Shown: positions 32,426 to 41,168, counted from the first letter of the stretch. The stretch: 64,000 nt of DNA from Nocardioides sp. (GCA_002729525.1 PBYI01000053.1:372001-436000); one strand, 5' to 3'. Numbers and translations are program-made. The notes: generated by a model not told the origin, from the letters alone.

Positions 32426-33712
32426 TCAGCGCTCGACGGCCTTGCGCCACGCCGAGAACGACCGCACCGAGGAGGGGCGGGGACGCCGCAGCCACGGCCA
32501 CGGGTGCTGCTCGGGAACGTCGAGCGCCGCCGCCCGCCGCGCCCACCCGGGCACCGGGGTCCAGGTCGCGGCGAGCGGGCGGCCGGCGAGCTCGGTGAGC
32601 GGGTCGCCCCGCCGCACCGTCACGTCGTACGACGTCGCGAGGTCGCCGAGGCACTCGGCCAGGAACACCAGCCGCTTGCCGGAGACCCGCAGCCGCGCGA
32701 GCAGCAACTCGTCGAAGCAGAACTCCACCGGCCGGTCGGGGTCGGCGGCCAGCGCGGGGTCGGCGTCGCCGAGGCTCTCGGCGGTCAGCCAGACGGCCTC
32801 GCCGGTGCCGGCGCCCTCGACCTCCGCGGGGCCGGCGTGCACCGCCTCACCCGCGCCCCGTCCGAGGTCCGGGCCGTCGACCGGGCCGCCACGCGACGAC
32901 TCCGGCCAGTCCTGCACCGGGCAGTCGTCGGCCAGCGGGCACGAGCGGCACAGCTGTGGCGCACGCTTCTCCACCTGCCAGCGGCTGAACCCGTAGGGCT
33001 TGCCGGACCCGGTGCCGACGGTCCACTGCCAGCCGAGCCGGTTGGCGGCGCGGGAGCCGTCGAGCAGGTGGGCGAACATCGCCTCCTCCCCCGCGCGCCA
33101 GGCCCGGCCGCCGCGCACCGACCACTGCGAGGCGAGCCACATGCGCTGCTGGTTGACCACCCACCCGTCGTCGAGCAGCGAGCCGACCGCGTGGTCCATG
33201 CAGGCCATGTCGCGGGTCCACGGGTCGTCCCAGGGCACGGCACCGTCGGGCAGCACGGGCTGACCCGAGCGCAGCGGCCGGGCGAGGTCGGGGCCGACGC
33301 GGGCGTAGAGGTGGCGGGCGTACTCCTGCCAGAGCAGCTCGTCGCGGAAGCGGTGCCGGTCGCGACCGGGCGCGTCGGCGACGGCGTCCCAGACGACCGG
33401 GAGCGGCAGCAGCCCGTGCCTGATGTACGGCGAGAGCCGGGTGGCGCCCTGACGGGACTCCGGGAGCACGGTGCTGCGGCTGCGGGCGTAGCCGGTGACG
33501 TCGAGGCCCGCGAGCGCCGCGTCCGCGGCCGTCTGGCCGCCCCGCAGCGCGCCGGGTCGTACGCCGTCCGCTCCCTCGCGGGCGAGGTCGCCGAGGTGGG
33601 CGGTGACCCAGGAGGCGACGTCGTCGGGCGTCGCGCCCTCGGCGGGTGCGGGTGGGGCGGGGAGCACGGGCACGCAGCCGATCGTCGGCGGGCGGCGCGC
33701 CCGACGGCTCAC
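32426..33712 (-). CDS. Photolyase/cryptochrome FAD-domain protein lacking the N-terminal antenna domain
   Basis: 428 residues. The helical FAD-binding domain of the photolyase/cryptochrome family is clear: 'TRLSPYIRHGLLPLPVVWDAV', 'DELLWQEYARHLYARV', 'WTRDMACMDHAVGSLLDDGW' and 'NRLGWQWTVGTGSGKPYGFS'. Only about 60 residues precede it instead of the usual ~130-residue alpha/beta antenna domain. A Cys cluster C-x2-C-x5-C ('CRSCPLADDCPVQ') follows and could bind a metal or Fe-S group. GTG 33712 overlaps the MFS stop by 4 nt, so the gene shares a transcript with kynU and the MFS gene. The role (repair or light sensing) is unresolved. Confidence 0.8.
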   Translation of the reverse strand: MSRRARRPPTIGCVPVLPAPPAPAEGATPDDVASWVTAHLGDLAREGADGVRPGALRGGQTAADAALAGLDVTGYARSRSTVLPESRQGATRLSPYIRHGLLPLPVVWDAVADAPGRDRHRFRDELLWQEYARHLYARVGPDLARPLRSGQPVLPDGAVPWDDPWTRDMACMDHAVGSLLDDGWVVNQQRMWLASQWSVRGGRAWRAGEEAMFAHLLDGSRAANRLGWQWTVGTGSGKPYGFSRWQVEKRAPQLCRSCPLADDCPVQDWPESSRGGPVDGPDLGRGAGEAVHAGPAEVEGAGTGEAVWLTAESLGDADPALAADPDRPVEFCFDELLLARLRVSGKRLVFLAECLGDLATSYDVTVRRGDPLTELAGRPLAATWTPVPGWARRAAALDVPEQHPWPWLRRPRPSSVRSFSAWRKAVER

Positions 33713-34959
33713 CCTGCCGTGGTCGTCGCCTCCTGCTCGTCGCCGGACTCGCCGTCGGCCTGCTCGAGCGTCTCGCGGGCCAGCAGCCACGGCACCACCG
33801 CGAGCAGCGTGACCAGCCCGGTGACGGCGAACGCCCAGCCGAAGCCCGCCTGGTCGGCGACGACGCCGATGAGGATCGGGCCGAGGATCGCGCCGCCGTC
33901 CTGGCACATCTGGAAGGTCGAGAGCACGGTGCCGCCGCTGCGGTCGTTGCCGACGACGTCGGCGACCGTGGCCTGCTGGCCGGGGTTGACCAGGCCGGCG
34001 CCGAGACCGCTGACGACCGAGAGGACGAGGAACACCACGAGGCTGTGGCTCTGGCCGATGAGGGCGAAGGACAGGCCAGTGACGACGAGGCCGATGAGCA
34101 CCAGCGGCCGGCGCCCGACGGCGTCGGCGAAGCGACCGGCGACCTGGAGCGTGCCGGCCGTGCCGGCGGCGGCGAGCGCGAGCGCGACACCGGCGACCCA
34201 CGCGTCGTCGTGCACGGCCACGGCGAGCTGGGGCAGCACCGCGACGCGTACGCCGAAGTTGCCCCAACCGTTGGCGAAGGCCGAGGCCAGCGCGGCCCGG
34301 TAGGCGGAGTCGCGCAGCGCCTCGCGCACCAGCATCGGCGGCTTCTGCGGGGCACCCGGCTCGGGTCGCAGGCTGGCGCCGGAGAGCCGCAGGCCCACCA
34401 CCAGCGCGGCCACGACGAGCGCGGCGGCGTACACGACGAAGGGGACGCGCAGGCCGAACCCGGCGAGCGCGCCGCCGAGCACCGGCCCGAGCATCCCGCC
34501 GATGAGGAAGGAGCTGGCGTACATCGACGACACGCGCCCGCGCATCGTCGGCGGGGCCAGGCGCACCAGCAGCGCCATCGCCGAGACGGTGAACATCGTC
34601 GAGCCGATGCCGCCGAGACCGCGCAGCACGAGCAGCTGGTAGTAGGACTGCGCGAACGCCGTGGCCAGCGAGGAGGCCGCCACGATCGAGAGCCCGGTGA
34701 GGTAGACCGGCCGCTCCCCCAGCCGCTGCACCAGGCGGCCGCCGGCGGGGGCGAAGACGAGGCGGAAGAACGCGAAGGCGCTGACCACGGTCGAGGCGGC
34801 CGCGACACCGACGTCGAAGCTGCGCGCGTACGCCGGCAGCACCGGCGAGACGAGGCCGAAGCCGATGGCGATGACGAAGGCCGAGCCGACCAGGACCTTG
34901 ATCTCACCCGGCACCGGCGGCTTCGTCGCCGCCCGGGCCGGGGTCGCGGGAGCACTCAC
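33709..34959 (-). CDS. MFS transporter
   Basis: 416 residues, 12 predicted membrane helices in two halves, with the central loop near 190-215. The loop 2-3 motif 'GGRLVQRLGERPVYLTGL' and helix 5 'GGMLGPVLGGALAG' are of the drug:H+ antiporter type. Substrate unknown; coupling to kynU (GTGA overlap at 34956-34959) hints at a kynurenine-pathway metabolite such as anthranilate, but that is inference. Confidence 0.88.
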   Translation of the reverse strand: MSAPATPARAATKPPVPGEIKVLVGSAFVIAIGFGLVSPVLPAYARSFDVGVAAASTVVSAFAFFRLVFAPAGGRLVQRLGERPVYLTGLSIVAASSLATAFAQSYYQLLVLRGLGGIGSTMFTVSAMALLVRLAPPTMRGRVSSMYASSFLIGGMLGPVLGGALAGFGLRVPFVVYAAALVVAALVVGLRLSGASLRPEPGAPQKPPMLVREALRDSAYRAALASAFANGWGNFGVRVAVLPQLAVAVHDDAWVAGVALALAAAGTAGTLQVAGRFADAVGRRPLVLIGLVVTGLSFALIGQSHSLVVFLVLSVVSGLGAGLVNPGQQATVADVVGNDRSGGTVLSTFQMCQDGGAILGPILIGVVADQAGFGWAFAVTGLVTLLAVVPWLLARETLEQADGESGDEQEATTTAG

Positions 34960-36167
34960 GGGTGGTCCAGCACCGCGCGCACGCGCTGCATTCCCGCCTC
35001 CACCTCCGCGAACGACGTGGTCAGCGGGGAGAGCCCGAGGCGCAGCCCGTCGGGGTCGCGGTAGTCGGGCAGCACGTCGGCCCGCCACAGCGCAGCGGTC
35101 ACCTCGCGCATCCGGGGGTGGGTGAGCGTCACGTGCCCGCCGCGCCGGTCGGGGTCGCGCGGGCTGGCGAGCCGGGTCTCCGGGAGCAGCCCGGCGGCGC
35201 GGTCGACGACGTACTGCGTCAGGGCGGTCGACTTGGCCCGGACGGCGTCCATCCCGACCTCGGCGAGCAGGTCGAGCATGTCCTGGACCGCGAGCATCCC
35301 GACGACCGGCGGGGTGCCGGACACGAGACGTCGTACGCCGGGCGCGGGGGCGTAGGCGGGCCCCATCGCGAACGGGTCGGCGTGCCCCATCCAGCCGGTC
35401 AGCGGTTGGGTCAGGCGCTCGTGGTGCCGGGCGGCGACGTGGGCGAACGCCGGTGCGCCCGGGCCGCCGTCGAGGTACTTGTAGGTGCAGCCGACGGCGA
35501 GGTCGACGCCCCACGCGTCGAGGTGCAGCGGCAGCGCGCCGACGGAGTGCGAGAGGTCCCAGAGCACCAGCGCGCCGGCGTCGTGCGCGGCGGCGGTGAT
35601 CTGCTCGACGTCGGCCACCCAGGCCGAGCGGTAGGCGACGTGGCTGAGCAGCACGACCAGCGTGCGGTCGCCCAGCGCCTCCTCGACCTGCTCGACAGTG
35701 ACGCCCTGCGCCGGGTCGTCGGCGGGCTCGAGCCACCGCAGGGTCAGCCCGCACTCCTCGGCGACCGAGGCGGCGACGTACCGGTCGGTCGGGAAGTCGT
35801 CGCGCGCCAGCACGACCTCCGTCCGTCGTACGTCGTCGCGCAGCCCGACCGCTGCGCGCAGCAGCTTGTAGAGCATCACCGTCGTGGAGTCGGCCACGAC
35901 CGTCTGCCCCGCGGCGGCACCCAGGCACACCTCCGCGACCCGGTCGCCCAGCGTCGTCGGCAGCTCGAACCAGCCCTCGTCCCAGCCGCGGATGAGCCGC
36001 CCGCCCCACTGCTCGGTGACGAACCGCTGCAGCCGCTCCGCGGTCACCCGCAGCGGACGCCCGAGGCTGTTGCCGTCGAGGTAGACCAGGTCGGACTCCG
36101 TCCCGACGAACAGGTCGCGGTGGGGAGCCAGCGGGTCCGCGGCGTCGAGCTCGGCTGGGGTGCGCAC
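34956..36167 (-). CDS. kynU: Kynureninase
   Basis: 403 residues, PLP-dependent fold type I, hydrolysing kynurenine (or 3-hydroxykynurenine) to anthranilate plus alanine. Seen: 'YLDGNSLGRPL' near the N-terminus, 'WDLSHSVGALPLHLDAWGVDLAVG' as separate conserved stretches, PLP-Lys in 'CTYKYLDGGPGAP', and 'SGTPPVVGMLA'. GTG 36167 is chosen because TACGGT (36175-36180) lies 7 nt upstream, the leaderless pattern seen across the window; GTG 36176 would add three residues. No tryptophan dioxygenase is adjacent; the cyclase-family gene at 43.9 kb is not clearly a kynurenine formamidase. Confidence 0.92.
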   Translation of the reverse strand: MRTPAELDAADPLAPHRDLFVGTESDLVYLDGNSLGRPLRVTAERLQRFVTEQWGGRLIRGWDEGWFELPTTLGDRVAEVCLGAAAGQTVVADSTTVMLYKLLRAAVGLRDDVRRTEVVLARDDFPTDRYVAASVAEECGLTLRWLEPADDPAQGVTVEQVEEALGDRTLVVLLSHVAYRSAWVADVEQITAAAHDAGALVLWDLSHSVGALPLHLDAWGVDLAVGCTYKYLDGGPGAPAFAHVAARHHERLTQPLTGWMGHADPFAMGPAYAPAPGVRRLVSGTPPVVGMLAVQDMLDLLAEVGMDAVRAKSTALTQYVVDRAAGLLPETRLASPRDPDRRGGHVTLTHPRMREVTAALWRADVLPDYRDPDGLRLGLSPLTTSFAEVEAGMQRVRAVLDHP

Positions 36168-36227
36168 GCAGGTCACCGTAGGCGGCACCGCAACGACCCA
36201 GTGGTCGCCGTCGCCTCCCGTCTCACC

Positions 36228-36348
36228 GCGTCTCGGTACACCGCTGCGCTCCTGCGTCGCTCCGCGCCTACTCGACGACCGAGTGCGCCGGTCGTCGAGT
36301 AGCGGGGGACGAGCGAGGAACGAGCGAGCACCCGGCGTACCGAGACGC
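36228..36348. repeat. Long inverted repeat (extragenic palindromic element), copy 1
   Basis: A nested perfect dyad: outer arms GCGTCTCGGTAC (36228-36239) and GTACCGAGACGC (36337-36348), inner arms CTACTCGACGACCG (36268-36281) and CGGTCGTCGAGTAG (36289-36302) around a 7-nt loop. Between the arms lie CTGCGTCGCTCCGCG and GACGAGCGAGGAACGAGCGAG blocks, which recur in the other copies. It lies upstream of kynU. Confidence 0.85.
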
Positions 36349-36403
36349 CCGCACCCGACCACTGCCAGCCACCACCGTGGTCGCGGTCTGCTCCCGGCTC
36401 GCG

Positions 36404-36492
36404 GCGTCTCGGTACACCGCTGCACTCCTGCGTCGCTCCGCGGCTACTCGAACACCGGAGGACGACCGGCTGGGCTACTCGACGACCGGAGG
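36404..36492. repeat. Extragenic palindromic element, copy 2 (runs into the GIY-YIG gene)
   Basis: Starts again with GCGTCTCGGTAC (36404-36415) and continues with CTGCGTCGCTCCGCGGCTACTCG. The closing CTACTCGACGACCGGAGG half is at 36475-36492. The stop and last codons of the GIY-YIG gene lie within it, so that protein's tail is repeat-derived. The 50 nt before it (about 36349-36403) also recur before copy 4. Confidence 0.75.
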
Positions 36493-36797
36493 GTCGGGGC
36501 TGCTCTCCTCCGGGAGAAGTCCTTGCGGGCCAGCGCGGGCAGGTCGTCCATGCGACCGTCGATCAGGGCCTCGCGCTTCGCCCGACCCCACCCCTGGACC
36601 CGCTTCTCGAACGCGAAGGCGTGGCCGATGCGATCGAACCAGCCGCCCCAGGCCAGCTCGACCGGCCGCCGTCGCCGAGGTCGGGTGTACGCCGACCCCT
36701 CGCCCTCCTGGTGCTGCCAGAGCCGGCGGTCGAGGTCGACGGTGCTGCCGACGTAGTAGGAGTCGTCGGCACAGCGGAGGATGTAGACGTGGGGCAT
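36444..36797 (-). CDS. GIY-YIG domain protein (UvrC-like endonuclease fold)
   Basis: 117 residues. 'VYILRCADDSYYVGSTVDLDRRL' region (~4-26) is the GIY-YIG motif in the form VYI...YVG, with the conserved Arg after it; 'HQEGEGSAYTRPRR' and the Glu in 'FAFEKRVQGW' complete the YhbQ/UPF0213 family core (~1-85). The remaining ~30 residues come from the repeat. ATG 36797 has CATGCT 6 nt upstream and no ribosome site. It is the only gene within the repeat cluster; role unknown. Confidence 0.85.
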   Translation of the reverse strand: MPHVYILRCADDSYYVGSTVDLDRRLWQHQEGEGSAYTRPRRRRPVELAWGGWFDRIGHAFAFEKRVQGWGRAKREALIDGRMDDLPALARKDFSRRRAAPTLRSSSSPAGRPPVFE

Positions 36798-37155
36798 GCG
36801 TCGAGCATGCGCGGGTTCGCTCGAGGGCGCATCCGGTTGTCCACAAGGTCCGTGGTTGCGGTCTGCTCCCTGCTCACGGCGTCTCGGTACGCCGCTGCGC
36901 TCCTGCGTCGAGTAGCCGGGGACGAGCGAGGAACGAGCGAGCACCCGGCGTACCGAGACGCCCGCACCCGACCAGCGACCGCCACCACCGTGGTCGCCCC
37001 CCACTCCCGTCTCGCCGCGTCTCGGTACGCGGCTGCGCTCCTGCGTCGCTCCGCGGCTACTCGACGACCGGGGCGGCTGCTCGACGACCGGGGCCGGTTC
37101 CGCTCAGGGAACACCCGCACCACACGCGTAACACGGGCTGTCTAGGGTTCGGCGG
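36798..37155. repeat. Extragenic palindromic elements, copies 3 and 4, before the formamidase gene
   Basis: Copy 3 (36879-36961) has both outer arms GCGTCTCGGTAC/GTACCGAGACGC but has lost the inner stem, leaving CTGCGTCGAGTAG. Copy 4 (about 37017-37097) holds CGTCTCGGTACGCGGCTGCG, CTACTCGACGACCGG and a second CTGCTCGACGACCGG. A spacer with CGCACCCGACCA and CCACCACCGTGGTCG joins them, as between copies 1 and 2. At 37143-37148 TAGGGT lies 7 nt before GTG 37156 and may be the -10 of the downstream operon. Confidence 0.75.
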
Positions 37156-38253
37156 GTGAGCCAGGCGAGCGCGCTGCAACCCGGGAGCGGACCCGTCACC
37201 GCGGCGACGTACCTGCCGTCCACCCCCGACCACGTGCTGTGGGGTCGGCTGCCGTGCGCGGCGGACGCGCCCGTGCTGAGCGTCGACCCGGGCACCGAGG
37301 TCACATTCGACACGATCAGCCACGAGGGGATCCTCGAGGACCAGGGGCGCGACCCGCGGGCGTTCTTCGGGAGCCACGGCGCGGCCGAGGTGCTCGACGA
37401 CGCGGTCGCGCTGGCGGCGGCCGACGAGGCGACGCACCCACGCACGTTCGGCGTCGACGGCCCGCACGTCGTCAGCCGGCCGGTCGAGGTGCGCGGCGCG
37501 CGGGTCGGCGACCTGCTGGCGATGACCGTGCTCGAGACCCTGCCCCGCGTGCCGTACGGCGTCATCTCCAACCGGCACGCGAAGGGCGCGCTGCCCGGGG
37601 AGTACCCGCTGGCCGGCGACGTCTTCAGCGCCTTCGCCACCGTCGACGACGAGGGCCGCGGGCGGCTGCCGCTGGTGCCCGGAGGCGAGCGACAGGTGTC
37701 GTTCGACCTTGCGCCGTTCCTCGGGATCATGGGCGTCGCGGTCGCCGGCGACCAGCGCCCGCACTCCGTGCCGCCCGGCCCGCACGGCGGCAACATCGAC
37801 ATCCGCCTCCTGACCGTCGGCTCGACGCTCTACCTGCCGGTCCAGGTCGACGGCGCGATGGCGTACGTCGGCGACCCGCACTTCGCCCAGGGCGACGGCG
37901 AGGTCGCGCTCACCGCGATGGAGGCCAGCCTGCGCGCGACGGTGCGCCTGGACATCGTGCCCCGCGAGGAGGCGCTGACCCGCTTCGGCGAGCTGGTCGG
38001 CCCGCTCGCGGAGACCGCCGAGCACCTGGTGCCGACCGGGATGGACGAGGACCTCGACACCGCCGTGCAGAACTGCGTGCGTGCCGCGATCGCACTGCTC
38101 CAGGCGCGGTTCGGGATGGACCCGAGCCTGGCGTACGCCTACCTGTCGGCGGCGACCGACTTCGACATCAGCCAGGTCGTCGACGTGGTGAAGGGCGTGC
38201 ACGCCCGGATCCGGAAGTCCGACTTCGCCGAGGTCACCGGGGCCGACCGATGA
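37156..38253 (+). CDS. Acetamidase/formamidase family amidohydrolase
   Basis: 365 residues, FmdA_AmdA fold. Seen: 'DTISHEG' near 51-57, 'RPVEVRGARVGDLLAM', 'GGERQVSFDLAPFLGIMGVAV' as conserved stretches, and 'PGPHGGNIDIRLL', which carries the metal/active-site His and Asp. Likely releases ammonia from formamide-like or short amides. TAGGGT 7 nt before GTG 37156 and no ribosome site suggest a leaderless start. First gene of a three-gene operon, overlapping the next gene by 4 nt (ATGA). Confidence 0.85.
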   Translation: MSQASALQPGSGPVTAATYLPSTPDHVLWGRLPCAADAPVLSVDPGTEVTFDTISHEGILEDQGRDPRAFFGSHGAAEVLDDAVALAAADEATHPRTFGVDGPHVVSRPVEVRGARVGDLLAMTVLETLPRVPYGVISNRHAKGALPGEYPLAGDVFSAFATVDDEGRGRLPLVPGGERQVSFDLAPFLGIMGVAVAGDQRPHSVPPGPHGGNIDIRLLTVGSTLYLPVQVDGAMAYVGDPHFAQGDGEVALTAMEASLRATVRLDIVPREEALTRFGELVGPLAETAEHLVPTGMDEDLDTAVQNCVRAAIALLQARFGMDPSLAYAYLSAATDFDISQVVDVVKGVHARIRKSDFAEVTGADR

Positions 38254-39833
38254 GGCCGGGCGGCCCTCCACCAGGCCTGGTGGAGGCGTTCTGGGAGTAC
38301 GAGCGCGCCCTGATGAGCGACGACGTCGCCACGCTCGACCGGCTCTTCGCACCCGGCGCGGCGACCCTGCGCGGCGACGCCTCCGGCCTGCTGGTCGGGC
38401 ACGACCGGATCGCGGCGTTCCGCTCCGGCCGCGGCGGCGCCCCGCAACGCCGGGTCGTCGCCACCCACGTCCAGGTGGTCGACGACGACCACGCGCTCGT
38501 CGTCGCCGAGACCGCGCTCGAGCGCGGCGGCCGCGGCCTGCAGACCCAGCTCTGGGAGCAGCAGGCCGACGGCTGGCGGGTCACCGGCGCGCACGTGTCG
38601 GTGCCGGCGCCCGCCCTCGACACCCGCACCTGGCGGGTCGTCGGCGACCCGCTCGTGCCGCCCACCGGCAGCGGCCCGCTCGACGGCGTGACGGTCGCCG
38701 TCAAGGACCTGTACGCCGTCGCCGGTCACCGTGTCGGGGCCGGCAACCCCGCGTGGCTGGCCGAGGCCCCGGTCGAGACCGACCACGCCGCCGTGGTCGC
38801 CGAGCTGCTCGACGCCGGTGCGGCCCTGCGCGGGATCGCCCGCACCGACGAGCTCGCCTACTCTCTGGCCGGCACCAACGCCCACACCGGCGCCCCGCCG
38901 AACGGCGCCGCGCCGTACCGCGTGCCGGGCGGGTCGTCGTCCGGCTCGGCCACCGCCGTCGCGCTCGGTCAGGCCACGGTCGGCCTCGGCACCGACACCG
39001 GCGGCTCGGTCCGGGTGCCGGCGGCGTACCAGGGCCTCTGGGGCCTGCGCACGACCCACGACGCGGTCGACCGCACCGGACTGCTGCCGCTCGCACCCGA
39101 CTTCGACACCGTCGGCTGGCTCACCCGCGACCCCGACCTGCTGCGCCGGGTCGGCCAGGTGCTGCTGCCGACGATGGCGATCGAGGGCACCCGCGAGCTG
39201 GTGACCGTCCCCGGCCTGCTCGATCTGGCCGCGCCCGACGTCGGCGCGGCGGTCTCCCGGTGGGCCGACGAGCACGGCGCCACCCGGGTCGAGTGGCCCG
39301 TGGACCACCTCGGCGACTGGTTGGCGGCGTTCCAGACCTGGCAGTCGTTCCAGGCGTGGGAGAGCCACGGCGCGTGGCTCGAGCGGGTGGGGCTCGACGT
39401 GCTCGGCGCCGACGTGCGCGGCCGGTTCGAGCGGGCCAGGTCGGTCACCCGCGACGAGGCCGACACGGCGCACGCCGTGGTGCGCGAGGCGCGCGCCCGG
39501 GTGCAGGAGCTCGTCGGCGAGCGGGTGCTCGTGCTGCCGTCGGCGTCCTCGGTCGCCCCGCTGCTCGGCGAGGGCATGCAGGCGGTCCGCGACGCGACGA
39601 TGCGGCTCACCTGCCTGGCCGGCCTCGGCGGGCTGCCCGCGCTCTCGGTGCCCGTCTCCACCAAGCCGTCCGGCGGTCCCGGCCTGCCGTGCGGCGTCTG
39701 CCTGGTGGCGGCACCGGGCCGCGACCACGACCTGCTCGACCTCGCGGTCGAGCTGCACGACTCTCCTCAGAACTCCCCTCAGAACTCCCCTCAGAACTCC
39801 CCGCACGATCCCCAGCAGGAGGCCCCCCGATGA
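38250..39833 (+). CDS. Fusion of AtzH-like (SnoaL/DUF3225) domain and amidase-signature hydrolase
   Basis: 527 residues. The first ~125 form a small alpha+beta barrel of the AtzH/SnoaL-like kind ('LVEAFWEYERALMSDDVATLDRLF', 'LQTQLWEQQADGWRVTGAHVS'). From ~140 an amidase-signature domain follows with the Ser-cisSer-Lys triad: Lys in 'VTVAVKDLYAV', Ser in 'GGSSSGSATA', nucleophile Ser in 'TDTGGSVRVPA'. AtzH and AtzE act together on carboxyureas/biurets in cyanurate breakdown, so a fused form between formamidase and allantoinase genes suggests action on a ureide or carboxylated urea. A (SPQN)3 tail comes from a DNA tandem repeat. Confidence 0.85.
   Translation: MRPGGPPPGLVEAFWEYERALMSDDVATLDRLFAPGAATLRGDASGLLVGHDRIAAFRSGRGGAPQRRVVATHVQVVDDDHALVVAETALERGGRGLQTQLWEQQADGWRVTGAHVSVPAPALDTRTWRVVGDPLVPPTGSGPLDGVTVAVKDLYAVAGHRVGAGNPAWLAEAPVETDHAAVVAELLDAGAALRGIARTDELAYSLAGTNAHTGAPPNGAAPYRVPGGSSSGSATAVALGQATVGLGTDTGGSVRVPAAYQGLWGLRTTHDAVDRTGLLPLAPDFDTVGWLTRDPDLLRRVGQVLLPTMAIEGTRELVTVPGLLDLAAPDVGAAVSRWADEHGATRVEWPVDHLGDWLAAFQTWQSFQAWESHGAWLERVGLDVLGADVRGRFERARSVTRDEADTAHAVVREARARVQELVGERVLVLPSASSVAPLLGEGMQAVRDATMRLTCLAGLGGLPALSVPVSTKPSGGPGLPCGVCLVAAPGRDHDLLDLAVELHDSPQNSPQNSPQNSPHDPQQEAPR
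39763..39803 (+). repeat. 12-nt in-frame tandem repeat in the amidase C-terminus
   Basis: Three units of about TCAGAACTCCCC in a row, coding SPQN-SPQN-SPQN just before the stop. In-frame slippage would change the tail length without affecting the catalytic domain. Confidence 0.8.
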
Positions 39834-41167
39834 GGCTCGACGCCGTCTCCGCCCAGCGCGTGCTCGTCGACGGCGAGTTCCGCCCGGCGACCGTGCGCTT
39901 CCATCAGGGCCGGATCAGCGCGATCGACCCGCTGGACCCGGACGCCGACGGCATGGTGCTGCACGCCCGCGACTCGGCGTACGTCGTGCCCGGCGTCGTC
40001 GACACCCACGTCCACGTCAACGAGCCGGGCCGTACCGAGTGGGAGGGCTTCGTCTCCGCCACCGAGGCGGCCGCGCTCGGCGGCGCGACCACCCTCGTCG
40101 ACATGCCGCTCAACTCCATCCCGCCGACCACCACCGTCGAGCACCTGCGGGTCAAGCAGCAGGCTGCGACCGACGAGCTGATGGTCGACGTGGGCTTCTG
40201 GGGCGGTGCGGTGCCCGGCAACCTCGCCGACCTGCGCCCGCTGTGGGAGGTCGGCGTCTTCGGCTTCAAGTGCTTCCTGGCGCCGTCGGGAGTCGACGAG
40301 TTCCCGCCGCTGGACCCCGAGCAGTTCCGCGCCGCCCTCACCGAGATCGCGTCGTTCGACGGGCTGATGATCGTGCACGCCGAGGACGCGCGCGTGCTGG
40401 AGGAGTCGCCCGCGCCACCGAGCCGGGCGTACGCCGACTTCCTGCACAGCCGCCCCGACGAGGCCGAGACGGCGGCGATCCAGCAGGTCGTCGACGGCGC
40501 CCGCGAGACCGGCTGCCGCGTGCACGTGCTGCACCTGTCCAGCGCCCGCGCGCTCGACCTGCTCGCCGACGCCCGCGCCGAGGGCCTCCCGATCACCGTC
40601 GAGACCTGCCCGCACTACCTGTGCTTCGCCGCCGAAAAGATCCCCGACGCCTCGCCGCAGTTCAAGTGCTGCCCGCCGATCCGCGACGCCGGCAACCGCG
40701 AGCAGCTGTGGAACGCGCTGCGCGCCGGGGTCATCGACATGGTCGTCTCCGACCACTCCCCCGCCACCGCGGAGGTGAAGCTCGCCGGCGACGGCGACCT
40801 CCAGCAGGCGTGGGGCGGCGTCTCGGGCCTCCAGGTCGGCTTCAGCGCGGTCGCGCAGGAGGCACGGCGACGCGGCATCGGGCTGGCCGAGGTGAGCGGC
40901 TGGATGTCCCGCGCGACCAGCGACCTGGTCGGCCTCACGCAGAAGGGCCGCATCGAGGTCGGCGCTGACGCCGACCTGGCCGTCTACGACTCCGCGGTTG
41001 ACTTCCGCATCGAGGCGACCCGGCTCGCCCACCGCAACCCGATCTCGGCGTACGACGGCCTCCGGTACGGCGGCCGCGTCACCCGCACGATCGTGCGCGG
41101 CAACGCGGTCGACGTGGAGCGGCCCGACCACGGGTGGGGCCGGCAGCTGGTGCGTCCGGGCGCCTGA
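39830..41167 (+). CDS. allB: Allantoinase
   Basis: 445 residues, cyclic amidohydrolase with a TIM barrel and two metals. 'DTHVHVNEPGRTEWEGF' holds the HxH pair and the allantoinase-type NEPGRTEWEG; the carboxylated Lys is in 'VFGFKCFLAPSG'; further ligands are in 'MIVHAED', 'VLHLSSA' and 'VVSDHSPAT'. It opens allantoin to allantoate in purine/ureide nitrogen use. ATG 39830 overlaps the amidase stop by 4 nt. No allantoate amidohydrolase is in the window, so the operon may replace it with the amidase fusion. Confidence 0.92.
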   Translation: MRLDAVSAQRVLVDGEFRPATVRFHQGRISAIDPLDPDADGMVLHARDSAYVVPGVVDTHVHVNEPGRTEWEGFVSATEAAALGGATTLVDMPLNSIPPTTTVEHLRVKQQAATDELMVDVGFWGGAVPGNLADLRPLWEVGVFGFKCFLAPSGVDEFPPLDPEQFRAALTEIASFDGLMIVHAEDARVLEESPAPPSRAYADFLHSRPDEAETAAIQQVVDGARETGCRVHVLHLSSARALDLLADARAEGLPITVETCPHYLCFAAEKIPDASPQFKCCPPIRDAGNREQLWNALRAGVIDMVVSDHSPATAEVKLAGDGDLQQAWGGVSGLQVGFSAVAQEARRRGIGLAEVSGWMSRATSDLVGLTQKGRIEVGADADLAVYDSAVDFRIEATRLAHRNPISAYDGLRYGGRVTRTIVRGNAVDVERPDHGWGRQLVRPGA

Positions 41168-41168
41168 G

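Noticed and set aside
36228..37097. CRISPR array
   Set aside because: The repeats are few, long, palindromic, imperfect and in both orientations, without uniform unique spacers or cas genes.
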